DNA from: Acetobacteraceae bacterium H6797
Lineage (GTDB): Bacteria; Pseudomonadota; Alphaproteobacteria; Acetobacterales; Acetobacteraceae
Reading direction: 5' to 3'
NCBI GenBank assembly: GCA_015223225.1
Contig: JADFCQ010000001.1
Span: forward strand, 744,001-808,000
Length of the DNA stretch: 64,000 bases
The position numbers were made by a program, and so were the translations under genes. Numbering within the stretch: the first letter of the stretch is position 1; the number at the start of each line of letters is the position of its first letter. Below, piece after piece: positions 9,271-16,644 of this stretch. A model generated the notes under the pieces. That model saw nothing but the letters and a program-made list of their open reading frames with translations. It did no database searches and had not been told where the DNA came from.

Positions 9271-10236
9271 TTGCCTGCCACGCATAGCATACCCGTCCTC
9301 ATCATCGGCGCCGGCCCGGCCGGTTATACGGCCGCGATCTACACCGCGCGCGCCGGCCTGAAGCCCATGGTGGTGGCCGGCCTGCAGCCTGGCGGACAGC
9401 TCACGATCACCACGGATGTGGAGAATTATCCCGGTTTCACGGCCATCCAGGGCCCGGAACTGATGGAGCAGATGCGCGCACAGGCCGAGCATGTCGGCAC
9501 CGTGGTGCAATATGACATCATCACGAAGATCGACCTCTCCTCGCGCCCCTTCCGCGCGACCGGCGATTCGGGCGACACCTACATCGCCGATTCGGTCGTG
9601 ATCGCCACGGGCGCCCAGGCCAAGTGGCTCGGCATCCCCGGCGAGAAGGAGCTTTCGGGCTTCGGCGTCTCCGCCTGCGCCACCTGCGACGGCTTCTTCT
9701 TCCGCGGCCGCAAGGTTGCGGTCATCGGCGGCGGCAATTCGGCGGTGGAAGAGGCCCTCTACCTCGCCAATCTCGCCGAGCACGTCACCCTGATCCACCG
9801 CCGCGACTCGCTCCGCGCCGAGAAGATCCTGCAGAACCGCCTTTTCGCCCACCCCAAGGTGAGCGTGATGTGGAACCAGGTGACCGAGGAAATCCTCGGC
9901 ACCGAGGGCAAGATCAGCGCCGTCCGCGCGCTCAAGCTGCGCGATGCCCGCTCGGGCGCCGTCAGCGAGCTGCCCGTTGACGGTGTATTCATCGCCATCG
10001 GCCATTCTCCGTCGACTTCGCTCTTTCAGGGGCAGATCGAGATGGATTCCGAGGGCTATATTGTTACCGCCCCCGATTCGACCCGGACGAATGTGCCGGG
10101 GGTCTTCGCGGCCGGCGACGTGCAGGACCGTATCTACCGCCAGGCCGTAACGGCCGCGGGGACGGGCTGCATGGCCGCGCTCGAAGCCGAGAAATTCCTG
10201 GCTGCGCAGCACAGCGCGGCCGCGCAGGCAGCCTGA
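9271..10236 (+). CDS. trxB: Thioredoxin-disulfide reductase
   Basis: FAD/NADPH enzyme that reduces thioredoxin in the cytoplasm. It has 321 residues, the usual length. The FAD fingerprint is IIGAGPAGYTAA (11-22), the redox-active CATC is at 136-139, the NADPH motif VIGGGNSAVEEA starts near 150, and the C-terminal FAD segment is GVFAAGDVQD. The start is TTG at 9271, preceded by AGGTGA at about 9259-9264; no better ATG fits the conserved N-terminus. The LysR gene follows after 10 bp, so the two are probably cotranscribed. Confidence 0.97.
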   Translation: MPATHSIPVLIIGAGPAGYTAAIYTARAGLKPMVVAGLQPGGQLTITTDVENYPGFTAIQGPELMEQMRAQAEHVGTVVQYDIITKIDLSSRPFRATGDSGDTYIADSVVIATGAQAKWLGIPGEKELSGFGVSACATCDGFFFRGRKVAVIGGGNSAVEEALYLANLAEHVTLIHRRDSLRAEKILQNRLFAHPKVSVMWNQVTEEILGTEGKISAVRALKLRDARSGAVSELPVDGVFIAIGHSPSTSLFQGQIEMDSEGYIVTAPDSTRTNVPGVFAAGDVQDRIYRQAVTAAGTGCMAALEAEKFLAAQHSAAAQAA

Positions 10237-10246
10237 GGGAGAGGTC

Positions 10247-11143
10247 ATGCCACTCGACTGGGACAAGCTCCGCGTATTCCACGCCGTCGCGGAGGCCGGC
10301 TCCTTCACCCATGCCGGCGAAACCCTCAACCTGTCGCAATCTGCCGTATCCCGGCAGATTCAGGCGCTGGAGGAGGCCCTCGCGGTGCCCCTCTTCCATC
10401 GCCATGCGCGCGGCCTGATCCTCACCGAACAGGGTGAGGGGCTGAACCGCACGGTGCGGGAGGTCTTCGCGAAACTCGCCATGACCGAGGCGCTGCTCAC
10501 CGAGAGCCGCGAACGCCCGGCCGGCCGGCTGAAGATCACGACGACGACCGGCTTCGGCGCCACCTGGCTCGCGCCCCGCCTGCGCAAGTTCCTCGGCACG
10601 CATCCGGACATCACCGTCACGCTGCTGCTCGATGACAGTGACCTCGACCTCGCCATGCGCGAGGCCGACGTCGCCATCCGCATGCACCCGCCCCGCCAGC
10701 CGGACCTGATCCAGCGCCATGTCGCGACCTTCGGCTGGAAGGTCTGCGCCTCGGCCGATTACCTGAAGCAGGCCGGCACGCCCCAGCGCGCGGAAGACCT
10801 CGATGGCCACCGCCTGATCGTCTATGGCGACTATCGCCCGCCGATCGAACAGATGAACTGGCTCTCCGAGGCCGGCCGCCGCCCCGGCACCCCGCGCCGC
10901 TCGGTCACCGAGATCAACTCGCTGCCCGGCATGCTGCTGGCCGCCCGCTCGGGCCTCGGCATCACCGCCCTGCCTGATTACATGAACGCCGATACGGAAG
11001 ACCTCGTCCCGGTCCTGACCGAGCTGAAGTCCCCCCGCATCGAGGCCTATTTCGTCTACCCGGAAGAGATGCGCCATTCGAAGCGCGTCGCCGTCTTCCG
11101 CGACTTCCTGGTCTCCGAGCTCTCGGCGATGCAGAACGGCTGA
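10247..11143 (+). CDS. lsrB: LysR-type regulator of the LsrB/VtlR type
   Basis: 298 residues. The N-terminal helix-turn-helix LDWDKLRVFHAVAEAGSF...LSQSAVSRQ and the stretch LFHRHARGLILTEQGEG closely resemble what I recall of LsrB of Sinorhizobium and VtlR of Brucella/Agrobacterium. The effector-binding domain covers about 92-298. In those bacteria the gene follows lrp and trxB, controls redox and envelope functions, and activates a downstream AbcR sRNA. The same arrangement is seen here. A strong ribosome site (GGGAGAGG) precedes the ATG. The symbol is by homology recalled from memory plus synteny, not by a search. Confidence 0.85.
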   Translation: MPLDWDKLRVFHAVAEAGSFTHAGETLNLSQSAVSRQIQALEEALAVPLFHRHARGLILTEQGEGLNRTVREVFAKLAMTEALLTESRERPAGRLKITTTTGFGATWLAPRLRKFLGTHPDITVTLLLDDSDLDLAMREADVAIRMHPPRQPDLIQRHVATFGWKVCASADYLKQAGTPQRAEDLDGHRLIVYGDYRPPIEQMNWLSEAGRRPGTPRRSVTEINSLPGMLLAARSGLGITALPDYMNADTEDLVPVLTELKSPRIEAYFVYPEEMRHSKRVAVFRDFLVSELSAMQNG

Positions 11144-11189
11144 ACCGCCCGGGCCGCCCGGCCCGGCGACAAATGCGACGAAGAGATGC

Positions 11190-11223
11190 GAGCCGGGGGC
11201 CCTGCCTCCGGCTCGCCCTTTTT
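11190..11223 (+). terminator. Intrinsic terminator of the LysR gene
   Basis: GAGCCGGGGG (11190-11199) pairs with CCTCCGGCTC (11205-11214) with one mismatch, followed by GCCCTTTTT (11215-11223). It separates trxB-lsrB transcripts from the sRNA gene downstream. Confidence 0.8.
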
Positions 11224-11234
11224 CCGACCGTGAA

Positions 11235-11256
11235 TTGTCACTAACGCGCATGACAA
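11235..11256. promoter_or_regulatory. LysR-type operator candidate upstream of the sRNA
   Basis: A perfect dyad, TTGTCA (11235-11240), 10 bp, TGACAA (11251-11256), contains the T-N11-A spacing typical of LysR boxes. It lies 42 bp before the candidate -35 of the sRNA (TTGGCT, 11298-11303; -10 TAGTCC, 11322-11327). Its placement suggests that the adjacent LsrB-like protein controls the sRNA. Confidence 0.55.
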
Positions 11257-11332
11257 CCTGTGGAGACATGCGCGGGAGGAATGTCGGCTCGCTGCTTTTG
11301 GCTAATGCCGCAACTGCGAAATAGTCCTAAGT

Positions 11333-11444
11333 AATGGTCATCCGACGATTTGGTCGGAAAGGGTCTCTGACCCTTCGTCTCCCAGACGTGAAGCCTCCCT
11401 GTATCACTGGCCCGCCTCCCGAAAGGGATGGCGGGCAATTTTTT
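11333..11444 (+). ncRNA. AbcR-like (alpha-r15) trans-acting sRNA
   Basis: About 112 nt; the 5' end is inferred from the -10 at 11322-11327. Four stem-loops are visible in order: TCCGAC/GTCGGA (11341-11346/11353-11358), AAGGGTC/GACCCTT (11359-11365/11369-11375), CGTCT/AGACG (11376-11380/11384-11388) with CCC in the loop, and a terminator GCCCGCC-TCCC/GGGA-GGCGGGC (11410-11436) with a GAAA loop and T6 at 11439-11444. Two CUCCC motifs, one in the third loop (about 11379-11383) and one single-stranded (CCTCCC, 11394-11399), resemble the two anti-Shine-Dalgarno motifs of AbcR RNAs, which repress mRNAs of ABC binding proteins. Size, position after lsrB and motif layout all fit; family assignment is inference. 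Confidence 0.72.
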
Positions 11445-11504
11445 GTGCTGGCCCGTCCCACCGGCCGATACCGCCCCCCGCCAAACTGCTTTAGCCTCCG
11501 CCCG

Positions 11505-12140
11505 ATGCCGCCCCTTCTCATCATCGGCGCCGGCGGCCATGGCCGGGTCGTGCTCGAACTCATCCGCGCCCTCGGCCATCACGAAGCGCGCGGCTTCATC
11601 GATGACGCGCCGAGGGCCGAGGCCATCCTCGGCCTCCCCGTCCTGGGCGGCACGGCCCTCCTCCCCCGCCTCCGCGCCGAGGGCCTCGCCCATGCCTTCA
11701 CCGCCATCGGCGACAACGCCACCCGCCAGCGCCTGGCCGAAACCCTGGCCGGACTCGGCTTCACCCAGCCCGCCCTGGCCCATCCCACGGCCTTCATCGC
11801 CCCCAGCGCCCGCCTGGCCCCCGGCGCCCTGGTCATGGCCCGCGCCATCCTCGGCACCGAGGCCACGCTGGAGGAAGCCGCCATCCTCAATTCCGGCGCC
11901 ATCGCCGAGCATGACGCCCGCCTCCGCCGTGCCTGCCACGTCGCCCCCGGCTGCACCCTGGCCGGCAATGTCACCATCGGCCCCCGCGCCCTGATCGGCG
12001 CCGGCAGCACCATCATCCCCGGCATCGCCATCGGCGAAGACGCCCTGGTCGCCGCCGGCGCCACCGTCACCCGCGACATCCCCGCCCACGCCCGCGTCGG
12101 CGGCACCCCAGCACGGCCCTTCCCCACGAAGCCTCGCTGA
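11505..12140 (+). CDS. NeuD/PglD-family sugar O-acyltransferase
   Basis: 211 residues. The N-terminal Rossmann-like PglD_N domain begins [17 protein letters not shown] and covers about 1-85. The C-terminal left-handed beta-helix covers about 90-205 with hexapeptide turns such as [32 protein letters not shown] and an HVAPGC motif carrying the likely catalytic His. Such enzymes acetylate an amino or hydroxyl group of surface sugars (sialic or legionaminic acids, bacillosamine) using acetyl-CoA. The ATG at 11505 starts the conserved fold; the upstream reading frame runs back into the sRNA gene. No other glycan genes are adjacent, so the acceptor is unknown. Confidence 0.85.
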   Translation: MPPLLIIGAGGHGRVVLELIRALGHHEARGFIDDAPRAEAILGLPVLGGTALLPRLRAEGLAHAFTAIGDNATRQRLAETLAGLGFTQPALAHPTAFIAPSARLAPGALVMARAILGTEATLEEAAILNSGAIAEHDARLRRACHVAPGCTLAGNVTIGPRALIGAGSTIIPGIAIGEDALVAAGATVTRDIPAHARVGGTPARPFPTKPR

Positions 12141-12229
12141 CAGCGCATCAGCCGCCCTCCCCGAAGCGCCAGTCGCCACCTGCGGGCTGTTGAGGGCACC
12201 TTGCCATGCCGCCTCCCGCCAAACCCTCA

Positions 12230-12259
12230 TTGACAGCCGCCGAGCCCCCTCCCTAGGCT
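12230..12259 (+). promoter_or_regulatory. Promoter of the argC leader transcript
   Basis: A consensus TTGACA -35 (12230-12235), an 18-bp spacer and a TAGGCT -10 (12254-12259). Transcription would begin around 12266-12267, at or next to the ATG of the leader peptide. Confidence 0.65.
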
Positions 12260-12266
12260 CACTCCC

Positions 12267-12362
12267 ATGGGCCACCTCTGCCACCGCATCGCCAACCGAC
12301 GCCGTCGCTGCTTCTCCGCGGCGGCTTCCACGGCTGCGTGCAGATTGCCCCCTCTCCGGTAG
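12267..12362 (+). CDS. Putative arginine-rich leader peptide of argC
   Basis: A 31-codon ORF ending in TAG at 12360-12362. The ATG coincides with the predicted transcript 5' end, so it would be translated leaderless, as known alphaproteobacterial leader peptides such as peTrpL are. Seven of 31 codons are Arg, including four in a row (CGA CGC CGT CGC, codons 11-14), with further Arg at 7, 26 and 31. It also holds three Cys and two His. An intrinsic terminator lies 53 nt after its stop and 29 nt before argC. Together these fit transcription attenuation sensing charged tRNA-Arg, but no experiment or alignment backs this. Confidence 0.6.
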   Translation: MGHLCHRIANRRRRCFSAAASTAACRLPPLR

Positions 12363-12414
12363 CGCCGCGCCCTCGCGGCCCCGCCCCCGAGGCGGCCTCA
12401 GCCCGCTTCTCCCG

Positions 12415-12450
12415 AACCCCCGCGGCCCCAGGCTCCGGGGGTTTTTCTTT
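12415..12450 (+). terminator. Attenuator-type terminator upstream of argC
   Basis: AACCCCCG (12415-12422) pairs perfectly with CGGGGGTT (12436-12443), followed by a U-rich run TTTTTCTTT (12442-12450). It sits between the leader ORF and argC on the same strand. A competing antiterminator could not be settled by eye; CCGCGG at about 12316 can pair with the same bases at about 12420-12425. Confidence 0.7.
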
Positions 12451-12478
12451 GCCCTTTTCCCAAGACCAGGACAGCACC

Positions 12479-13456
12479 ATGAGCATTCGCACCGGCATTG
12501 TCGGCATCAGCGGTTTCGGCGGCGGCGAGGCCATGCGCCTCATCGCCGCCCACCCCTCCTTCGACCTCGTCTACGCCGCCGGCGAGGGCAGCGCCGGCAC
12601 CCGCCTGGGCGATCGCTTCCCCGCCCTGCCGCCCCGCCTGGCCGATCTCACCATCGAGAAATGGAACCCCGAGGCCCTGCCCGAGCTGGACCTGCTCTTC
12701 GCCTCGCTCCCCACCGGCGCCTCCGCCGAGCCCCTGGCCCGCGTCCCCAAAACGGTGAAGATCGTCGATATCGGCGGCGACCACCGCAATGCCGAGGGCT
12801 GGGCCTATGGCCTCGCCGATATCTGGCCCGAGCGCATCGCCGGCCATAGCCGCATCGCCAATCCCGGCTGCTTCCCCGCCGCCACGCTCACCGCCCTGGC
12901 CCCGCTCCTGGCCGAAGGGATGATCGAGCCCGGCAATATCGTCATCGACGCCAAGACCGGCATTTCCGGCGCCGGAAGGGGCGGCGCCGACAGCCGCTTC
13001 AGCTATGCCGAGAGCAACGAGAACCTCGTCCCCTACAGCCCGCTCCAGCACGTCCATCTGCCCGAAATGGCCAGGGCCATCGAGCGGCTGAGCGGCGGCA
13101 GCGCCGAGGGCCTGGTCTTCACCCCGCATCTCGTGCCCATGACGCGCGGCCTGCTCGCCACCATCTACTGCCGCGGCAAGGCCACGACGGAGGAATGCCT
13201 CGCCGCCGCCCGGCGCTATTATGCCGGCCGCGCCTTCATCCGCGTCACCGACAAGCCGCCCCAGACCAAATGGGCCGCCGGCTCCAACCTCGCCTTCGTC
13301 AGCTACGCCGCCGACCCGGCCCGCAAGCTGGTGATCGCCATGGGCGTGGTCGACAATCTCGGCAAGGGCGCGGCGGGCCAGGCCGTGCAGAACGCCAACC
13401 TCATCTTCGGCCTGCCTGAAACCACCGGCCTCGAGGGCCTGCCCATCTGGCCCTGA
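12479..13456 (+). CDS. argC: N-acetyl-gamma-glutamyl-phosphate reductase
   Basis: NADPH-dependent reduction of N-acetyl-glutamyl phosphate to the semialdehyde, third step of arginine synthesis. The 325 residues begin MSIRTGIVGISGFGGGE (dinucleotide-binding loop). The catalytic Cys is in NPGCFPAATL (Cys 131), and the conserved HVHLPEM segment follows near 199. The start at 12479 is set by the N-terminal Rossmann strand; the longer reading frame back to 12338 would run through the upstream terminator. In many alphaproteobacteria argC follows rplM-rpsI; here it stands alone behind a candidate attenuator. Confidence 0.95.
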   Translation: MSIRTGIVGISGFGGGEAMRLIAAHPSFDLVYAAGEGSAGTRLGDRFPALPPRLADLTIEKWNPEALPELDLLFASLPTGASAEPLARVPKTVKIVDIGGDHRNAEGWAYGLADIWPERIAGHSRIANPGCFPAATLTALAPLLAEGMIEPGNIVIDAKTGISGAGRGGADSRFSYAESNENLVPYSPLQHVHLPEMARAIERLSGGSAEGLVFTPHLVPMTRGLLATIYCRGKATTEECLAAARRYYAGRAFIRVTDKPPQTKWAAGSNLAFVSYAADPARKLVIAMGVVDNLGKGAAGQAVQNANLIFGLPETTGLEGLPIWP

Positions 13457-13465
13457 TCCCAGCGT

Positions 13466-13485
13466 GGCGCCTCCCGAAAGGCGCC
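13466..13485 (+). terminator. Hairpin after argC
   Basis: GGCGCC (13466-13471) and GGCGCC (13480-13485) pair around an 8-base loop 9 bp after the argC stop. No U-tract follows, so its role as terminator is uncertain. Confidence 0.35.
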
Positions 13486-13584
13486 GCCCCTCCGCCATCC
13501 CCAGCGGCGCGCCCATTCCCCGCACCATCGCGGGCGTCACATCCCGCCCGCGCCCTCAACGCCCCCGCGCCCAAGCAGCCCCTC

Positions 13585-14265
13585 CTAAAGGTGCCGCATC
13601 CCCACCCGCGCCAGCAGCGGCAACAGGCCGTCCCGCGCCCGCTCCCGATGCCGCCGCGCCGCCTCCCGCGCCCCTTCGGCATCCCCGGCCCGGATCGCCG
13701 CCACGATCGCCCCATGCTCCGCCGCCGAGCCCTCCGGCCGCGGCCTGATCCGCAGCGTCAGCATCCGCGCCCGATGCGACTGGTCCATCACCGTCGCCAC
13801 CATCCGCGCGAGCCGCCCATTCCCGCTCCGCTCCACCAGCAGCTGGTGAAAGCCCTCATCCGCCTCGGCCCAATCCTCCAGCGCATCCCGCGCCAGCGCC
13901 TCACCCATCCGCGCATTCATCGCCGAAAGCGCCTCGGCCGCCGCCGCCCGCTCCTCGGCGGGCTTCCCCGCGATCAGCGCCGCCGAGGCGCTCTCCAGCG
14001 CGATCACCACGTCATAGATCTCGCGCATATCCTCGGGCGAAAGCGCGCAGACCACCACGCCCCGGCGCGAGAGCACCCGCACCAGCCCCTCCTCCTGCAG
14101 CCGGATGATCGCCTCATGCACCGGCGTCCGGCTCATCCCGAGCTGCAGCGCGATCTCCCCCTCCGAGCCCTGGAAGCCCGGCGCGAAGACCGCATTGCGG
14201 ATCGCCGTCTTCAGCGCCTCGTAAGCCTCCTCCACGAGGGAGGCCTTTTCCTGTCTCGCGTTCAA
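13585..14265 (-). CDS. GntR-family regulator (FadR/FCD type)
   Basis: 226 residues. The N-terminal winged helix covers about 8-75 (LKTAIRNAVFAPGFQGSEGE and GMSRTPVHEAIIRLQEEGLV); the all-helical FCD ligand domain covers about 85-215 with the usual metal/ligand Asp-His pattern (DEGFHQLL, AEHGAIVAAI). It is divergent from the tartrate/malate dehydrogenase gene and probably controls it. A dyad in the intergenic region (14338-14353) is a likely target. The effector is probably a small organic acid, by family habit. Confidence 0.9.
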   Translation of the reverse strand: MNARQEKASLVEEAYEALKTAIRNAVFAPGFQGSEGEIALQLGMSRTPVHEAIIRLQEEGLVRVLSRRGVVVCALSPEDMREIYDVVIALESASAALIAGKPAEERAAAAEALSAMNARMGEALARDALEDWAEADEGFHQLLVERSGNGRLARMVATVMDQSHRARMLTLRIRPRPEGSAAEHGAIVAAIRAGDAEGAREAARRHRERARDGLLPLLARVGMRHL

Positions 14266-14337
14266 CTCCGCCTCTGCGCTGCCTGCACCCCCTCTTAGCA
14301 GTTGACGCCCCGATCGCGGGAGCGCTTATTGAACGCC

Positions 14338-14353
14338 ATCTTGTATGGAAGAT
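14338..14353. promoter_or_regulatory. GntR operator candidate
   Basis: ATCTT-N6-AAGAT dyad (14338-14353) directly downstream of a candidate promoter TTGACG (14302-14307) with CTTATT (14325-14330), and just before the ribosome site of the dehydrogenase gene. A repressor bound here would block transcription of the 14373 gene. Confidence 0.5.
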
Positions 14354-14372
14354 AAAATTCCAGGAGGAAAGC

Positions 14373-15449
14373 ATGCGTCGCTACCGCATCGCCGCCATGG
14401 GCGGCGACGGCATTGGCCCCGAAGTCATCTCCGCCGGTCTCGAAGCCCTCAAGGTCTGCGCCGAGCGCGATGGCGGTTTCGCGCTCGACGTCACCGATTT
14501 CGACTGGGGCTCCGACTACTACCGCAAGCACGGCGTCATGATGCCCGCCGACGGCGCCGACCAGCTTCGCGGCTATGACGCCATCCTCTTCGGCGCGGTC
14601 GGCGCGCCCGATATCCCCGATCACGTCACCCTCTGGGGCCTCCGCCTGGCCATCTGCCAGCCGCTCGACCAATACGCCAATGTCCGCCCCACCCGCGTCC
14701 TGCCCGGCATCACCAGCCCGCTGCGCAACGTCTCCGGCCCGGAGCTGGATTGGGTGATCGTGCGCGAGAATTCCGAGGGCGAATATTCCGGCGTCGGCGG
14801 CCGCGCCCATAAGGGCCTGCCCATCGAAGTCGCGCAGGATGTCTCGGTCATGACCCGCGCGGGCGTCCAGCGCATCATGCGCTACGCCTTCAAACTCGCG
14901 CAGTCCCGCCCGCGCAAATTCCTCACCGTCGTCACCAAGTCCAACGCCCAGCGCCATGCGATGGTGATGTGGGACGAGATCGCCGCCGAGGTCGCGCGGG
15001 AATTCCCCGACGTCACCTGGGACAAGATGCTGGTCGATGCCATGACCATGCGCATGGTGATCAAGCCCGGCAGCCTCGACACCATCGTGGCCTCCAACCT
15101 CCACGCCGATATCCTCTCGGATCTCGCCGCTGCCCTGGCAGGCTCGCTCGGCATCGCCCCCACGGCGAATATCAACCCCGAGCGCGACGCGCCCTCGATG
15201 TTCGAGCCCATCCACGGCTCCGCCTTCGACATCACCGGCAAGGGCATCGCCAACCCCGTCGCCACCTTCTGGACGGCGGCGATGATGCTCGACCATCTCG
15301 GCGAGCCCGCCGCCGCCCAGCGGCTGATGAAGGCCGTGGAGCGCGTCACCGCCGATCCCAGGCTCCACACCCCCGATCTCGGCGGCCAGGCCACCACGCG
15401 CCAGGTCACCGACGCGGTCTGCGAAGCCCTGCGCCAGGCCAACGACTGA
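14373..15449 (+). CDS. ttuC: Tartrate/D-malate dehydrogenase (isopropylmalate dehydrogenase family)
   Basis: NAD-dependent oxidative decarboxylase of tartrate or D-malate, 358 residues. The family signature GGDGIGPEVISAG is at the N-terminus; the substrate loop GAVGAPDIPDHVTLWGLRL matches the tartrate/D-malate branch rather than LeuB. NSEGEYSGVGGR, TKSNAQRHAM and the metal-binding DAMTMRMV follow, and the NAD region GIAPTANINPERDAPSMFEPIHGSA is intact. A good AGGAGG precedes the ATG. The adjacent GntR gene and the Bug receptor downstream suggest a small tartrate or malate utilisation unit. Confidence 0.88.
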   Translation: MRRYRIAAMGGDGIGPEVISAGLEALKVCAERDGGFALDVTDFDWGSDYYRKHGVMMPADGADQLRGYDAILFGAVGAPDIPDHVTLWGLRLAICQPLDQYANVRPTRVLPGITSPLRNVSGPELDWVIVRENSEGEYSGVGGRAHKGLPIEVAQDVSVMTRAGVQRIMRYAFKLAQSRPRKFLTVVTKSNAQRHAMVMWDEIAAEVAREFPDVTWDKMLVDAMTMRMVIKPGSLDTIVASNLHADILSDLAAALAGSLGIAPTANINPERDAPSMFEPIHGSAFDITGKGIANPVATFWTAAMMLDHLGEPAAAQRLMKAVERVTADPRLHTPDLGGQATTRQVTDAVCEALRQAND

Positions 15450-15453
15450 TACC

Positions 15454-15479
15454 CCGGCCGCCGACCAAGCGGCGGCCGG
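15454..15479 (+). terminator. Hairpin between ttuC and the Bug receptor gene
   Basis: Perfect 9-bp arms CCGGCCGCC (15454-15462) and GGCGGCCGG (15471-15479) with an 8-base loop and no U-tract. It may adjust read-through between the two genes or stabilise the ttuC mRNA end. Confidence 0.4.
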
Positions 15480-15556
15480 CCCCAAGCACACCGGCTGCGG
15501 GAAGGACCAACAGAAGCACCTCCCGCATCCCGGCATCAACGGAGAGGAAGCTTTCA

Positions 15557-16528
15557 ATGAAACGACGCACCCTTCTCGCGGCCATCCCCGCCGCGGCGGC
15601 CCTCACCACACCCGCAGTGGCGCAACAGGCCTTCCCCACCCGCCCGCTGACCATCACCGTGCCCTTCGCGGCCGGCGGCCCCACCGACGTCATCTCCCGC
15701 CTCATCGCGGAAGGCATGGGGCGCGATCTCGGCCAGCCCGTGGTGGTGGAGAATGTCACCGGCGCGGGCGGCACCATCGCCGCCGCCCGCGTCGCGGCCG
15801 CCCGGCCCGATGGCTACACGCTGCTCATGCACCATGTCGGCCACGCCAGCAGCGCCACGCTCTATCGCCGCCTGCCCTATGACGAGAAATCCTTCGCCCC
15901 GCTCGGCATCGTCTCCGATGCGGCCATGACCGTCATCGCCCGGCCCGACTTCCCGGCCGCCGACCTCGCGGGCTTCATCGCCGAGATCAAGCGCCAGGGC
16001 GACAAGCTCAACATCGCCCATTCCGGCCTCGGCGGCGCCAACCACCTCTGCGGCATGGTGCTGCAGACCGTGGCGGGCACGGGCATGACGGGCGTGGTCT
16101 TCCGCGGCAGCGCCCCCGCGCTCACCGATCTCATCGCCGGCCGCATCGACGTCTTCTGCGACCAGGCGACCAGCGCCACGCCCTTCCTCCGCGAAGGCCG
16201 CGTCAAAGGCTATGCCGTGACCCTGCCCGAACGGGTTCCGGGGCTGGACCTGCCGACCACCGCCGAAGCAGGCTTCCCCGCACTCGCCATGAGCACCTGG
16301 CACGGTCTCTACGCCCCGGCCGGCACGCCGCCGGAGGTGCAGGAGCGCCTCTCCGCCGCCCTCCGCGCCGCCCTGCACGAGCCCCGCCTGCGCCAGCGTT
16401 TCGACGAGCTGGTCACCGCCCCCGCCTCCGACGAGCGCGCCACACCCGCCTATCACCGCCAATACCTGGCCGAGGAAGTCGCCCGCTGGCGCCCCATCAT
16501 CAACGCCGCCGGCCAATACGCCGACTGA
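15557..16528 (+). CDS. Bug/TctC-type periplasmic substrate-binding protein
   Basis: 323 residues. The signal peptide MKRRTLLAAIPAAAAL...AVAQQ is followed by the Bug-family opening FPTRPLTITVPFAAGGPTDVISR and the beta-alpha-beta signature VVVENVTGAGGTIAAARVA. These receptors bind carboxylates (malate, tartrate, citrate and others) for tripartite tricarboxylate transporters; the membrane subunits are not nearby. Its place downstream of a tartrate/malate dehydrogenase suggests a C4 dicarboxylate ligand. The start at 15557 is fixed by the signal peptide and a GGAGAGGAAG ribosome site. Confidence 0.9.
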   Translation: MKRRTLLAAIPAAAALTTPAVAQQAFPTRPLTITVPFAAGGPTDVISRLIAEGMGRDLGQPVVVENVTGAGGTIAAARVAAARPDGYTLLMHHVGHASSATLYRRLPYDEKSFAPLGIVSDAAMTVIARPDFPAADLAGFIAEIKRQGDKLNIAHSGLGGANHLCGMVLQTVAGTGMTGVVFRGSAPALTDLIAGRIDVFCDQATSATPFLREGRVKGYAVTLPERVPGLDLPTTAEAGFPALAMSTWHGLYAPAGTPPEVQERLSAALRAALHEPRLRQRFDELVTAPASDERATPAYHRQYLAEEVARWRPIINAAGQYAD

Positions 16529-16566
16529 TGCCGAACGATTGACGCCCAACGACTGACACCCGAAAC

Positions 16567-16586
16567 GGGGGCCATCACGCGCCCCC
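16567..16586 (+). terminator. Hairpin after the Bug receptor gene
   Basis: GGGGGC (16567-16572) pairs with GCCCCC (16581-16586), followed by GATTTCCC. The U-tract is short, so it is a weak terminator candidate. Confidence 0.35.
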
Positions 16587-16644
16587 GATTTCCCATCCGC
16601 AACGGCCTCCGCTAGCCTGACGGCAACATCCAGGAGTGCCCGCC

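Noticed and set aside
12190..12849. 219-codon frame covering the argC upstream region
   Set aside because: It runs through the argC terminator and into argC out of phase; the 31-codon leader ORF lies in another frame.
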